Shown in pieces: positions 1 through 6,585 of a stretch of DNA of 64,000 bases (positions within the stretch are counted from its first letter, which is position 1; the number at the start of each line of letters is the position of its first letter). The stretch is taken from the IMG/VR virus record IMGVR_UViG_3300036761_001387, positions 1 to 64,000 of that record; one strand, 5' to 3'. Made by a program: the position numbers and the translations under genes. Origin of the DNA: a virus. The notes beneath the pieces are model-generated. The model made no database searches and was not told where the DNA came from. It saw only the letters and a list, made by a program, of their open reading frames with translations.

Positions 1-99
1 CAACGGTTCACGATCTTCTTCGGCCCTCACGCCAACACGGGGACCTATCCGAACCTCGTCGTCAGGATGACGTCAGGGACGACCGGCGACTACTTCGTC
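1..99 (+). repeat. Left copy of a 99-bp (or longer) inverted repeat
   Basis: Bases 1-99 are identical to the reverse complement of 22912-23010, and the match stops at base 100. It begins at the first base of the window, so it may extend further left. The sequence codes for part of a jelly-roll (carbohydrate-binding-module-like) domain, readable through WQRF and GTYPNL. After base 99 the frame runs into an unrelated Cys-rich protein. Both exits from the repeat keep the same reading frame. Confidence 0.95.
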
Positions 100-357
100 C
101 GCAAGGCCCCCGCGCCGCGCAAGAAGGAGTGCGTGGTGTGCCGGATTGCCTACCCATCCGACTGCCCGCATCTGGCCCACTACGACAACTGCACCCCCGC
201 TCTGCGGCGGCTGGTGCGGGCGGCGGGGGAGGCTCCGCATGACTACTTCTGTTCGCTAGCGGAGCACAGGCGCAATGAACGCCGAACCGTTCCCCCGCCA
301 TGCAACTGCTGGAAACGCGCCGTAGCTCGCTTCCGGCGCGAGAGGGAGAAGGGATGA
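67..357 (+). CDS. Small Cys-rich protein with a chimeric N-terminus
   Basis: From about residue 12 onward this is a paralogue of the next gene: both have a CVVC pair, CTPALRRLVRAA, APH and CWKR, and end in FRRERE. The Cys and His spacing suggests a small zinc-binding fold of unknown function. The first 11 residues come from the inverted repeat (jelly-roll coding sequence). Neighbouring genes begin MSDAPK, and KAPAPRKK just after the junction looks like the continuation of such a start, so the true 5' end has probably been replaced or lost. The stop overlaps the next ATG (ATGA). Reading is open at least from base 1, so the start is uncertain. Confidence 0.5.
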   Translation: MTSGTTGDYFVRKAPAPRKKECVVCRIAYPSDCPHLAHYDNCTPALRRLVRAAGEAPHDYFCSLAEHRRNERRTVPPPCNCWKRAVARFRREREKG

Positions 358-560
358 AGAAGCCAAAGGCGTGCGTGGTGTGCGATACCCCGAAGGACGG
401 CATCCATTGTCCGGGCTGCTGCACCCCCGCTTTGCGCCGGCTGGTGCGGGCGGCGGAACGTGCTCCGCACGCCGGACTGTGCCCCTATTGGGATAACAAG
501 CCGTGCCGATGCTGGAAACGAAGCGTCTCCGCCTTCCGGCGCGAGAGGGAGGGTAAGTGA
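354..560 (+). CDS. Small Cys-rich (zinc-knuckle-like) protein, tandem paralogue
   Basis: A 68-residue protein beginning MKKPKACVVC, with six Cys in pairs (CVVC, CPGCC, CRCW) and a basic C-terminal tail. It is a tandem duplicate of the preceding gene. The ATG at 354 overlaps the upstream TGA, the usual coupling in this operon, and so is preferred over an earlier in-frame start at 300. Function unknown; Cys-rich phage proteins of this size often bind zinc and host factors, which here is inference only. Confidence 0.65.
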   Translation: MKKPKACVVCDTPKDGIHCPGCCTPALRRLVRAAERAPHAGLCPYWDNKPCRCWKRSVSAFRREREGK

Positions 561-853
561 GCTACACCTGTGGGCACAAGCCTTACATGAACGTATGGTG
601 CATAGAGTGTCGACCCGATCTCGCTAGCGGAGCGCCCCCGATGAGCGACGCGCCGAAGGCTCCGCTTACGATGTCGATTCTGCGATGCTCAAAACATGAC
701 TTCTGGGCCATCGCCATCGGCAGCTTGCGAATCTCGCCGTCGAAGTGTTGTGGGAGTTGGGATACGACGATCAGAGAGTGGAGCACAACAAAGGCCGACC
801 TGATGCGTGATTTTAACCGTGCCGTTGCGGACATGAGCAAGGAGAAGCAATGA
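557..853 (+). CDS. Hypothetical Cys-rich small protein
   Basis: 98 residues from a GTG that overlaps the previous stop (GTGA). The N-terminal 28 residues contain CGHKPYMNVWCIEC, a plausible zinc site. Residue 29 is an in-frame ATG starting MSDAPKAPLT, the operon's common N-terminal sequence, so translation may also start at 641 (70 residues) or an older gene start may have been fused to an upstream piece. No recognised family. Confidence 0.55.
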   Translation: MSYTCGHKPYMNVWCIECRPDLASGAPPMSDAPKAPLTMSILRCSKHDFWAIAIGSLRISPSKCCGSWDTTIREWSTTKADLMRDFNRAVADMSKEKQ

Positions 854-1137
854 GCGACGCGCCGAAGGTCCTGACGGTGTGTGTGCTGTGCGGACACAAC
901 TACACGGGCGTGCGCTGTGACGATCCGTACAAAGCGCACCCCGCCCCCCCCGCGCCGGTCGCCCCGAAGGACATGCCCCGTGCCACGCCAATAGCGTTAA
1001 ACGATATTAACGTGGCCCCCCCCGCGCCGCCGGAGAACGAGCCTGACCATTACGAACGTCGCACAACCGAGGCGCTCGAACAGATCGCTCGCACGCTGGA
1101 GTTCGTGCTCTGCGAGTTACAGGGGAGGCCCCGATGA
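850..1137 (+). CDS. Hypothetical protein, MSDAPK family
   Basis: 95 residues: the shared MSDAPK start, a CVLCGHNYTGVRC zinc-like site, a PAPPAP linker and a C-terminal amphipathic helix (YERRTTEALEQIARTLEFVL) likely to self-associate. ATG overlaps the upstream TGA. Same architecture (start tag, Cys knuckle, Pro/Ala linker, helix) as the two genes that follow. Function unknown. Confidence 0.6.
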   Translation: MSDAPKVLTVCVLCGHNYTGVRCDDPYKAHPAPPAPVAPKDMPRATPIALNDINVAPPAPPENEPDHYERRTTEALEQIARTLEFVLCELQGRPR

Positions 1138-1844
1138 GCGATCCGAAGGCCCCGCCCGCGCCGGTCTGCCCGTGGGGGCGTCCGAACAAGAACCCCGGAC
1201 AGTTTATGGCGGGGTGCGTGCTACCGCGCTACCACGGCGGCGACCACAAGACCACGAGGGAGAAAGGGTGGCCGCGAGCGAAATGCACGTCGAACCACGG
1301 CGGGCACGGACCGCAACCAGATTGCGAGGTCTGTATGGAAGAGAACGAAGCCCCCGCCCCGCCCGCGCCGAGCGGGAGGATTATCCCGCCCGAGGAGTTC
1401 CCGGGCGTCGTCCACGATGTAGCCGATACGATGGAACTCACGCCAGCACAGCCTGCGGCGTGGGATCGGCTGGCCGAGCACGACAATGCCCTGCGGGCGG
1501 AGGTGGCGGCGGCGACGACCCGCGCCGAGCAGGCCGAGGCCGACCTTGCGGCGGCGCGGGAGTCTCTCGGTGCCGCCAACGACAACGCCGAGAAGTGGCG
1601 CAAGGCAGGGATCAAAGCCGGCGAGGAGATCGCCGCGCTGAAGGCGAAGATTGCCGCGTTTCCGGTCTGCCACCTTGAGTCCTGTGTTACTTGTGCCGCC
1701 ACAGAAGCCCGCGCCGAGAAGGCCGAGGCCGAGGCCTCGCGGCTTAGGGGGGCGCTGGAGAGGATCGTTAAGCACGGTGCTGCCGATCCGTGGCTGACGG
1801 CCATCGCCCGCGAAGCGCTGGACAAAACAAAGGTGCCGAAATGA
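1134..1844 (+). CDS. Zinc-knuckle plus coiled-coil protein, MSDAPK family
   Basis: 236 residues. Residues 1-70 are Cys/His-rich (CPWG, CVLPRYHGGDH, CTSNHGGH, CEVC). After the linker PAPPAP near residue 75, residues 115-170 form a strong coiled coil (RAEVAAATTRAEQAEADLAAARE). A second Cys cluster (CHLESCVTC) at about 185 is followed by another helix. ATG overlaps the upstream stop. The repeat of Cys knuckle, linker and coiled coil across three adjacent genes points to modular duplication. No enzymatic motif. Confidence 0.65.
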   Translation: MSDPKAPPAPVCPWGRPNKNPGQFMAGCVLPRYHGGDHKTTREKGWPRAKCTSNHGGHGPQPDCEVCMEENEAPAPPAPSGRIIPPEEFPGVVHDVADTMELTPAQPAAWDRLAEHDNALRAEVAAATTRAEQAEADLAAARESLGAANDNAEKWRKAGIKAGEEIAALKAKIAAFPVCHLESCVTCAATEARAEKAEAEASRLRGALERIVKHGAADPWLTAIAREALDKTKVPK

Positions 1845-3019
1845 GCGACGCGCCGAAGTGCGCTTGCGGGCACATCAACGGGCAATGTTGGCCGAACTGC
1901 AACCCCTGTATAGATCATCACCCGCAACACGGAAAGAACCCGGTGTGCCGTTCGTGCAACGCCCCCGCCCCGCCCGCGCCGCCGGTCTGCCCAAAATGCG
2001 GGAACTACTGCCTGACGGACAAGGGCGAGTGCGGGCTGCACCCGCCCGCGCCGGACTACGGAGAGATCAAGCAGGAGGACATCGACGGGATGCCGTGGGT
2101 CCACGTCACACCCCCACCCGCGCTGAGCTGGCGGACAAAGCGAATCCGTGCCGACCAGCACAGAGGAACCGGCGAGGCCACAGCGGTCATGGTGAGCCGA
2201 GACGATATGTCGGCAAGGTACGGCGAGGAACGGTTCTGGCCGAAGCCACCGGATGGCATAGCGATTATGACGCCAGAGGAGTACCTACGGCGCGACAAGC
2301 CCGCGCCGAGCGAGAGGATGGGCGAGGAGGAGTTTGAGCAGCAATTTGATTCTGACAAGTTCTACAACGCCTACCACTCCGCGACGCTCTTGATTGACGA
2401 GGCCCGCCGCGCCCGTGACGGCGAGGAGATCGAGGCCCGGCGCGCTAACGGGGCGGAGCTACTCGTGGACGCGAGGGAGGCCGCCCTTGCCGCGAAGGAC
2501 GAGGAGATAGCCGCGCTGAAGAAGCTCCGCCCAATGACAGACACCGATCTCTTGATCCGCGCCGAGAAGGCCGAGGCCGAGCGGGACGCCATGAGTGCGA
2601 TGCTGGGCCGCATCGCTTCGACCGTTGACGACTACTTCCACGCGCCCGCCGAGGAGAACGTGGCGGATGGCGTCGATGCACTCATGGACGACAAGGCCGC
2701 CATAGAGTCCCACAACAAGACGCTGCGGGTGGGGCTGAAGAACGAGCGGAAGAAGAACGATCTCTTGCAGGGCGTGATCGAGTCGCTCAATGCCGACCTC
2801 GCGGCGGCGCTCCAGAAGGGCGAGAACGCCCACGCGCTCTACCGCGAGGCGGACGCCAAGGTGATCGCGCTCAAGGTGCTGCTGCGGAGGGCGCTGAACT
2901 ACGTCGGGATCGGCGTAGAGGCCGTCGAGGACGATCCGAAGACGGGCGAGGGTTTCCAGACGGAGGAGTACGCGCTCGTGGACAAGCTCTGCGACGAGAT
3001 CGAGGAGGCGACGAAGTGA
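1841..3019 (+). CDS. Large Cys-rich coiled-coil protein, MSDAPK family
   Basis: 392 residues from an ATG at 1841 overlapping the upstream TGA; an in-frame start at 1790 lies inside the previous gene and is rejected. The first 80 residues carry about ten Cys (CACGHINGQC, CNPC, CRSC, CPKCGNYC), probably two or three zinc knuckles. Residues 180-340 are largely helical with coiled-coil runs (AALAAKDEEIAALKK, RAEKAEAERDAM). LAAKDEEI resembles segments in the 3411-3824 gene and in the - strand gene at 26609-27454, so these belong to one dispersed family. Function unknown. Confidence 0.65.
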   Translation: MSDAPKCACGHINGQCWPNCNPCIDHHPQHGKNPVCRSCNAPAPPAPPVCPKCGNYCLTDKGECGLHPPAPDYGEIKQEDIDGMPWVHVTPPPALSWRTKRIRADQHRGTGEATAVMVSRDDMSARYGEERFWPKPPDGIAIMTPEEYLRRDKPAPSERMGEEEFEQQFDSDKFYNAYHSATLLIDEARRARDGEEIEARRANGAELLVDAREAALAAKDEEIAALKKLRPMTDTDLLIRAEKAEAERDAMSAMLGRIASTVDDYFHAPAEENVADGVDALMDDKAAIESHNKTLRVGLKNERKKNDLLQGVIESLNADLAAALQKGENAHALYREADAKVIALKVLLRRALNYVGIGVEAVEDDPKTGEGFQTEEYALVDKLCDEIEEATK

Positions 3020-3183
3020 GACAGATTGAACGCGAAGAAGAAGACATCGAACGCCGCTACGCCGAGGGGCTGTTGACCGCCAAGGAGTATCAGGAAAAGA
3101 TGCGCGATCTTTACCGTGACTACCGCGCCCAAGCGGAGGAAGCCGCCGAACAGGCGTACCGCGATGAATTGGAACGCTGGTAA
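3016..3183 (+). CDS. Small charged helical protein
   Basis: 55 residues from a GTG overlapping the previous stop, ending TAA at 3181. The sequence is almost entirely helical and charged (IEREEEDIERRYAEG, YRDYRAQAEEAAEQ). It fills the interval between its neighbours exactly. Function unknown. Confidence 0.6.
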   Translation: MRQIEREEEDIERRYAEGLLTAKEYQEKMRDLYRDYRAQAEEAAEQAYRDELERW

Positions 3184-3195
3184 GGAGGCGATACA

Positions 3196-3414
3196 GTGAG
3201 CGAGAACACCCGGACGCTGATCTCTGACAACGCCGCCGCGTGGCGCGACGGCACGCTCTCGATGCCGTGCGCGAAGTGCAAGGAGAAGGACGCCGAGGTC
3301 GCCGCGCTGAAGGCGAAGGCCAAGGTCGCCGACGAGTATTACACCGGAGAGGCGACCCGCTCCATGGCGGAGGAGATCGTCAAACTGCGGGAGGCGCTGG
3401 AGGAGAAGCCGTGA
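3196..3414 (+). CDS. Small coiled-coil protein
   Basis: 72 residues from GTG preceded by AAGGAGG at good spacing, a strong Shine-Dalgarno compared with the coupled neighbours. It has a short CAKC site near residue 27 and a helix with AEVAALKAKAKVADEYY. The stop overlaps the next GTG. Its composition matches the coiled-coil parts of the larger genes upstream, so it may be a shortened paralogue. Confidence 0.6.
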   Translation: MSENTRTLISDNAAAWRDGTLSMPCAKCKEKDAEVAALKAKAKVADEYYTGEATRSMAEEIVKLREALEEKP

Positions 3415-3824
3415 GCCTGACGCGAGCGGAGTTTGAGGCACAGTTCCGTCGGATGAACGGCCCAGCTGCCGAGGAGGCGCTTCTCGCCCACGACGCCGCA
3501 CAGCGGGCCGAGGTCGCCCGGCTGCGGGGGATCATCCGTCACCTTCTCCCTCTGGCTGCGTTCTGCGCCCCGCCGGACGGGATGGAGTGGGTCAGAATCG
3601 CCCGCGAGGCGCTGGAGGGCAAGACGGTCGTTTCCGTTCAAGAAGTCCTCGCCGCGAAGGACGCGGAGTTGACGGCTCTGAACGCTGCGCTCCACGGCTG
3701 CGCGATGAAGCTGACGAAGGCCGAGGCCGAGGTCGCCGCGCTGCGGGGGGCGCTGGAGAAGATCGGCAAGAGCGTCATCTGTGACCACGGCAAGACAGCC
3801 CGAGCTGCGCTGGAGAAGCCGTGA
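3411..3824 (+). CDS. Coiled-coil protein
   Basis: 137 residues beginning MSLTRAEFEAQF at a GTG overlapping the previous stop; earlier in-frame starts lie inside that gene. Two helical segments contain LAAKDAELTALNAAL and TKAEAEVAALRGALEKI. The tail GKTARAALEKP resembles the end of the 1134-1844 product. Likely oligomeric; function unknown. Confidence 0.6.
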   Translation: MSLTRAEFEAQFRRMNGPAAEEALLAHDAAQRAEVARLRGIIRHLLPLAAFCAPPDGMEWVRIAREALEGKTVVSVQEVLAAKDAELTALNAALHGCAMKLTKAEAEVAALRGALEKIGKSVICDHGKTARAALEKP

Positions 3825-4279
3825 GTCCGCGCCCGATCTACGAGAACGCACAGAGCCTCAAGGACGAGCTGGAAATCGCCACTGCCGTTTGCAACCACCT
3901 CGGCTGCACGGGCCTCAGGAAGCTCAACCCAATCTCCTACGGCATCGACTTCGCCATCCTCGTCGCGGGTCCGGAAGAGGATGGCGTCTGGTGCCTTCTC
4001 GAGGCGAAAGCGCGCAATCGTTTCTACCATCAGTGGATCATCTCTGCCCTGAAGACGGAACGTGCGGCGGGCTTTGGCGCCTCCGGGCTCGCGGTCTATT
4101 TCGCTTGGGGTGCCCGGTCTGGCATCGACTGGGAGATCGATCTCTGGCAGTGGAACCCCAAAGTTCGCACCTTCATTCTCGCCGGCAGGGATGACCGGGG
4201 CGACGAGGACGACAAGGAACCGTGCCTGCTCGTTCCCCGGAGCCTCTGTGATTCCTTTTCGTACAGGAGAACGTCTTGA
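3821..4279 (+). CDS. Putative PD-(D/E)XK-fold nuclease
   Basis: 152 residues from GTG (GTGA overlap). The segment YGIDFAILVAG (Asp43) followed by WCLLEAKAR (Glu61, Lys63) fits the D...ExK active site of the PD-(D/E)XK nuclease fold, with flanking hydrophobic strands. A DNA-end or recombination role would fit an early gene. The motif is short and the family is diverse, so the nuclease call is inference from this one site. Confidence 0.45.
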   Translation: MSPRPIYENAQSLKDELEIATAVCNHLGCTGLRKLNPISYGIDFAILVAGPEEDGVWCLLEAKARNRFYHQWIISALKTERAAGFGASGLAVYFAWGARSGIDWEIDLWQWNPKVRTFILAGRDDRGDEDDKEPCLLVPRSLCDSFSYRRTS

Positions 4280-4578
4280 GCGAACTTCCCGCCAACCCCG
4301 AGGCCGATCATCTCGGCTGGCTCATCGCCCGGATGTCCGCTGCTGCCCTCGGCCACATGAAGCCAGACGAGCCCTACCCCGGCAAGCCGCTCGCCCCCGT
4401 CGAGGAGATCCTGAGGCTCCGGTTCGCGGCCATGACGCTCGCCGAGGCCGTGGCGAAGCGGATCTACGGGGCGACCTTCACGCCGACCGACGTGGACACG
4501 ATCTTCACCGAGGCCCTGAACGAGGCGGCCGAGAAGCTGCCGATTGCCTACGCGAAACCGAAGGAGGACGGAGGCTGA
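4276..4578 (+). CDS. Hypothetical small protein
   Basis: 100 residues from TTG overlapping the previous stop. Predicted all-helical: HLGWLIARMSAAALGHM, then a basic helix with EEILRLRFAAMTLAEAVAKRIYG. No recognised family or catalytic motif. Confidence 0.55.
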   Translation: MSELPANPEADHLGWLIARMSAAALGHMKPDEPYPGKPLAPVEEILRLRFAAMTLAEAVAKRIYGATFTPTDVDTIFTEALNEAAEKLPIAYAKPKEDGG

Positions 4579-4760
4579 TGTGGACTTGGAGCGTGCTCTT
4601 CGGGATCCTGAATTTTCTCGCAGTCGTCTTTGCTGTGGTGGGCGTAATCGCCATTGGGGCGCTACTGCACATGGGCTGGCAGATCGGCGGCGCCCTGATG
4701 ACGAAGTTCCGGGACTGGCGGGATTGTCATCGCACTTCCTCGTCGCGCTGGCGCTGGTGA
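4578..4760 (+). CDS. Small single-span membrane protein
   Basis: 60 residues. After a short N-terminus, residues 6-40 are hydrophobic (ILNFLAVVFAVVGVIAIGAL, then LLHMGW), one long or two short membrane helices, followed by a basic Arg-rich tail. ATG overlaps the previous TGA. It overlaps the next membrane ORF out of frame. Could be an early-membrane or lysis-regulation protein; no family is recognised. Confidence 0.5.
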   Translation: MWTWSVLFGILNFLAVVFAVVGVIAIGALLHMGWQIGGALMTKFRDWRDCHRTSSSRWRW

Positions 4761-4861
4761 TTCTTCTGGGCGTTTGCGCTGACTTCTGCGTTCGTCACTG
4801 GACCGACATCGTCAACGAGGCCGGGCGGGACGGGGCTTCCGCCGAGAGGACTGGGTTATGA
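4724..4861 (+). CDS. Very small membrane protein overlapping its neighbour
   Basis: 45 residues from TTG: MSSHFLVALALVILLGVC is a membrane helix, with a short charged tail ending at a TGA that overlaps the next ATG. It lies 37 bases inside the upstream membrane gene in another frame. Two overlapping small membrane genes resemble nested spanin or holin arrangements, but there is no lipobox, so that is speculative. Confidence 0.4.
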   Translation: MSSHFLVALALVILLGVCADFCVRHWTDIVNEAGRDGASAERTGL

Positions 4862-5103
4862 AGTTTGAAATCGTCAAGAGCCGCGCGAAGAAGCTGTACA
4901 CACCGGGGGCCACGAAGGGGAAGCTCCAGTACCGCGTTCGGGTGAGAGGCCGGAACGGTCGAATCCTGCTGTCCTCGGAGACTTACAACGCGCGCATCGC
5001 CGCGAGGCGGATGATCGCGCACGTCTCAGCACAGGCACTGTGGACGCGGGTCGTTGATATCGACGAGACCGGCGACAAGCCGAAGAAGAAAGGGAAGCGC
5101 TGA
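4858..5103 (+). CDS. DUF1508-like small protein
   Basis: 81 residues. The segment YRVRVRGRNGRILLSSE followed by Y-N-A-R-I-A-A-R and an ending isoleucine helix resembles the DUF1508 (YegP-type) repeat, whose pattern is a beta strand, NG-hhh-SE-Y, then a helix. One repeat is present, where YegP itself has two. Basic tail. The molecular role of the family is unknown. Confidence 0.5.
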   Translation: MKFEIVKSRAKKLYTPGATKGKLQYRVRVRGRNGRILLSSETYNARIAARRMIAHVSAQALWTRVVDIDETGDKPKKKGKR

Positions 5104-5171
5104 TGTACGAGAAGGGCATGGTCACCATCGCGCCGGCCGACGGGCCGACGCCCGAGAAGGAGAAGAGATGA
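5103..5171 (+). CDS. Tiny coupled ORF, 22 residues
   Basis: Starts at an ATG overlapping the upstream stop and stops in the ATGA of the next gene, so it is a perfect coupled link. Sequence MYEKGMVTIAPADGPTPEKE. ADGPTPEKE resembles ADGPTAEKK near the start of the 5529-5882 product. Could be a real microprotein or a translational coupling leader. Confidence 0.35.
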   Translation: MYEKGMVTIAPADGPTPEKEKR

Positions 5172-5527
5172 CAGACGAACAGACGGAAGCCGTCCCCGAG
5201 AAAATCGCCATCTCCCGCGACCAGCAGCCCGTCCTGCGCTTTCGCATCGAGGAGACGATCCCGACGATCGAGCTTGTCGGCCAGCCTTCGGGCCATATCC
5301 TGAAGCTCTGGATGAACAAGGCAGCCGTGCTGGCGATGGCGCACGGCCTGATCGACGTCGCGGCCACGATGCCACCCACTCCGGACGGGATCGCCATCCT
5401 CCAGTTCGGCGGCATGAAGATGCCCCGGAACGCCGAGATCAAGGTCGAGAACGCGGCAGACTCTCCGACCCAGATCAGCCCCCTCGTCGGGCCGGGCGGC
5501 GACCAGATCGTCAAGGTCGTGAAGTAG
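5168..5527 (+). CDS. Hypothetical protein
   Basis: 119 residues from an ATG (5168) overlapping the tiny ORF upstream; the long in-frame extension to 5054 is rejected because it overlaps two genes. Predicted beta-rich core (PVLRFRIEETIPTIELVG, GIAILQFGGMKM). No family recognised. Confidence 0.55.
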   Translation: MTDEQTEAVPEKIAISRDQQPVLRFRIEETIPTIELVGQPSGHILKLWMNKAAVLAMAHGLIDVAATMPPTPDGIAILQFGGMKMPRNAEIKVENAADSPTQISPLVGPGGDQIVKVVK

Positions 5528-5528
5528 C

Positions 5529-5882
5529 GTGGGCCGGCCGCGGCAACGGTCCATCGGCGTGGAGTACTTCCTCCCGGCCGATGGGCCGACGGCGGAGAAG
5601 AAGATCGCCCGCTCCGTCATTGCTCAGGCCGGCATCGACGCCACGTCCCGCGACGAGGACATCCGGCTCGACGCGCTTCGCTTCTTTCTCGGGGAAAGCC
5701 AGCCCTGCCGGATCGTCCGGGAGCACTGGTTTATGACCGCGCAGCTCCAGATCCCGGACATCGAGACGCTCAGGGATGGCCTCGCGAATGCCGTGAAGGA
5801 TCCAACCGTATCGCGCTGCAAGGCGATCACCGAGGCGTGGGTCGCATGGAGACGCGAGAAGGAACGGAGCGAGGAGAAGTGA
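5529..5882 (+). CDS. Hypothetical helical protein
   Basis: 117 residues from GTG two bases after the previous stop. The N-terminus is basic (MGRPRQRS) and the rest helical; it ends in a Lys/Glu-rich helix. The stop overlaps the next GTG. No recognised family. Confidence 0.55.
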   Translation: MGRPRQRSIGVEYFLPADGPTAEKKIARSVIAQAGIDATSRDEDIRLDALRFFLGESQPCRIVREHWFMTAQLQIPDIETLRDGLANAVKDPTVSRCKAITEAWVAWRREKERSEEK

Positions 5883-6109
5883 CGTTGCTCTGTCTGCGTT
5901 GCAAGAAGGCCGTGGAGCGTCTCGACTCTGGCACTCTGGCGGAGATCTTCTCGCCCGGCGCGTACTACGTCGCCGGGGAGCGCGTCGTCTGGTGCCCGAA
6001 CTGCCGGATCGTCCTCTGCCAGATGGTCGAGACCCGCATCCGCGACGCCGGGGAGGTCAGCCGGCGCTACGTCAAGATGAAGGTGCGGCCCAAGGGCGAG
6101 GGGATCTAA
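5879..6109 (+). CDS. Zinc-ribbon protein
   Basis: 76 residues from GTG (GTGA overlap). Two Cys pairs, CLRC near residue 5 and CPNC near residue 49, make a classical zinc ribbon, ending in a basic tail. Last gene of the left + strand operon. Its TAA shares the CTAA tetranucleotide with the TAG of the convergent transglycosylase gene. Confidence 0.6.
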   Translation: MTLLCLRCKKAVERLDSGTLAEIFSPGAYYVAGERVVWCPNCRIVLCQMVETRIRDAGEVSRRYVKMKVRPKGEGI

Positions 6110-6585
6110 GCCCTCTGCTCGCGGAGCGCGTCGGCCCGCTCCATGATCGGGTCAACGTACTTCCCGAAGTTGTTCGGCGTCGGGCTTCCGGCGTTGTAGG
6201 CCGAGAGGGCGTCCCGTATGTTCGCGTATCGGCTGATCTTGAGGGCGAGGTGCTGCGCCCCGAGGTCGAGAGCGAGCGCCGGGTTCGCAGCGAGGTCCGC
6301 GAGGAACGCGCCCTTGAAGCCCCGCTCCCGGGCCACCGCTCCCATGATCTGGAGCAGCCCCCACGAGCACATCTGGAGGATCCGCTCCGTCTCGAGCGAG
6401 CATGGCGCGACGGGCACGACGGCCGAGACGGACGGCCAGAGCCAGCGGTAGCCGGGCTCGTAGCGCACGGCCGACGGGTTCCCGCCGCTCTCCTGAATGA
6501 CCTGCGAGACGAGGAGGAACTCGTCGATCCCGTAGCGGTTGGCCGCGTCGGTCACGAGGGCGGTGATGCCGAAGGGCAGCGTCAT
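6106..6585 (-). CDS. Lytic transglycosylase (SLT family)
   Basis: 159 residues. The soluble-lytic-transglycosylase motifs occur in order: QVIQESGGNPSAV with the catalytic Glu (about residue 32), SWGLLQIMG (about 74) and ALSAYNAG (about 126). Enzymes of this family cleave the glycan strand of peptidoglycan by forming a 1,6-anhydro bond. There is no signal peptide. Its start overlaps the end of the giant virion protein by four bases, so it is probably a virion-associated wall-piercing enzyme, although it could also serve as endolysin since no other is seen. Confidence 0.85.
   Translation of the reverse strand: MTLPFGITALVTDAANRYGIDEFLLVSQVIQESGGNPSAVRYEPGYRWLWPSVSAVVPVAPCSLETERILQMCSWGLLQIMGAVARERGFKGAFLADLAANPALALDLGAQHLALKISRYANIRDALSAYNAGSPTPNNFGKYVDPIMERADALREQRA

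Noticed and set aside
3781-4194. Alternative + strand frame over the putative nuclease gene
   Set aside because: Arg/Pro-rich out-of-frame product; the coupled GTG-started frame has the recognisable active-site pattern.
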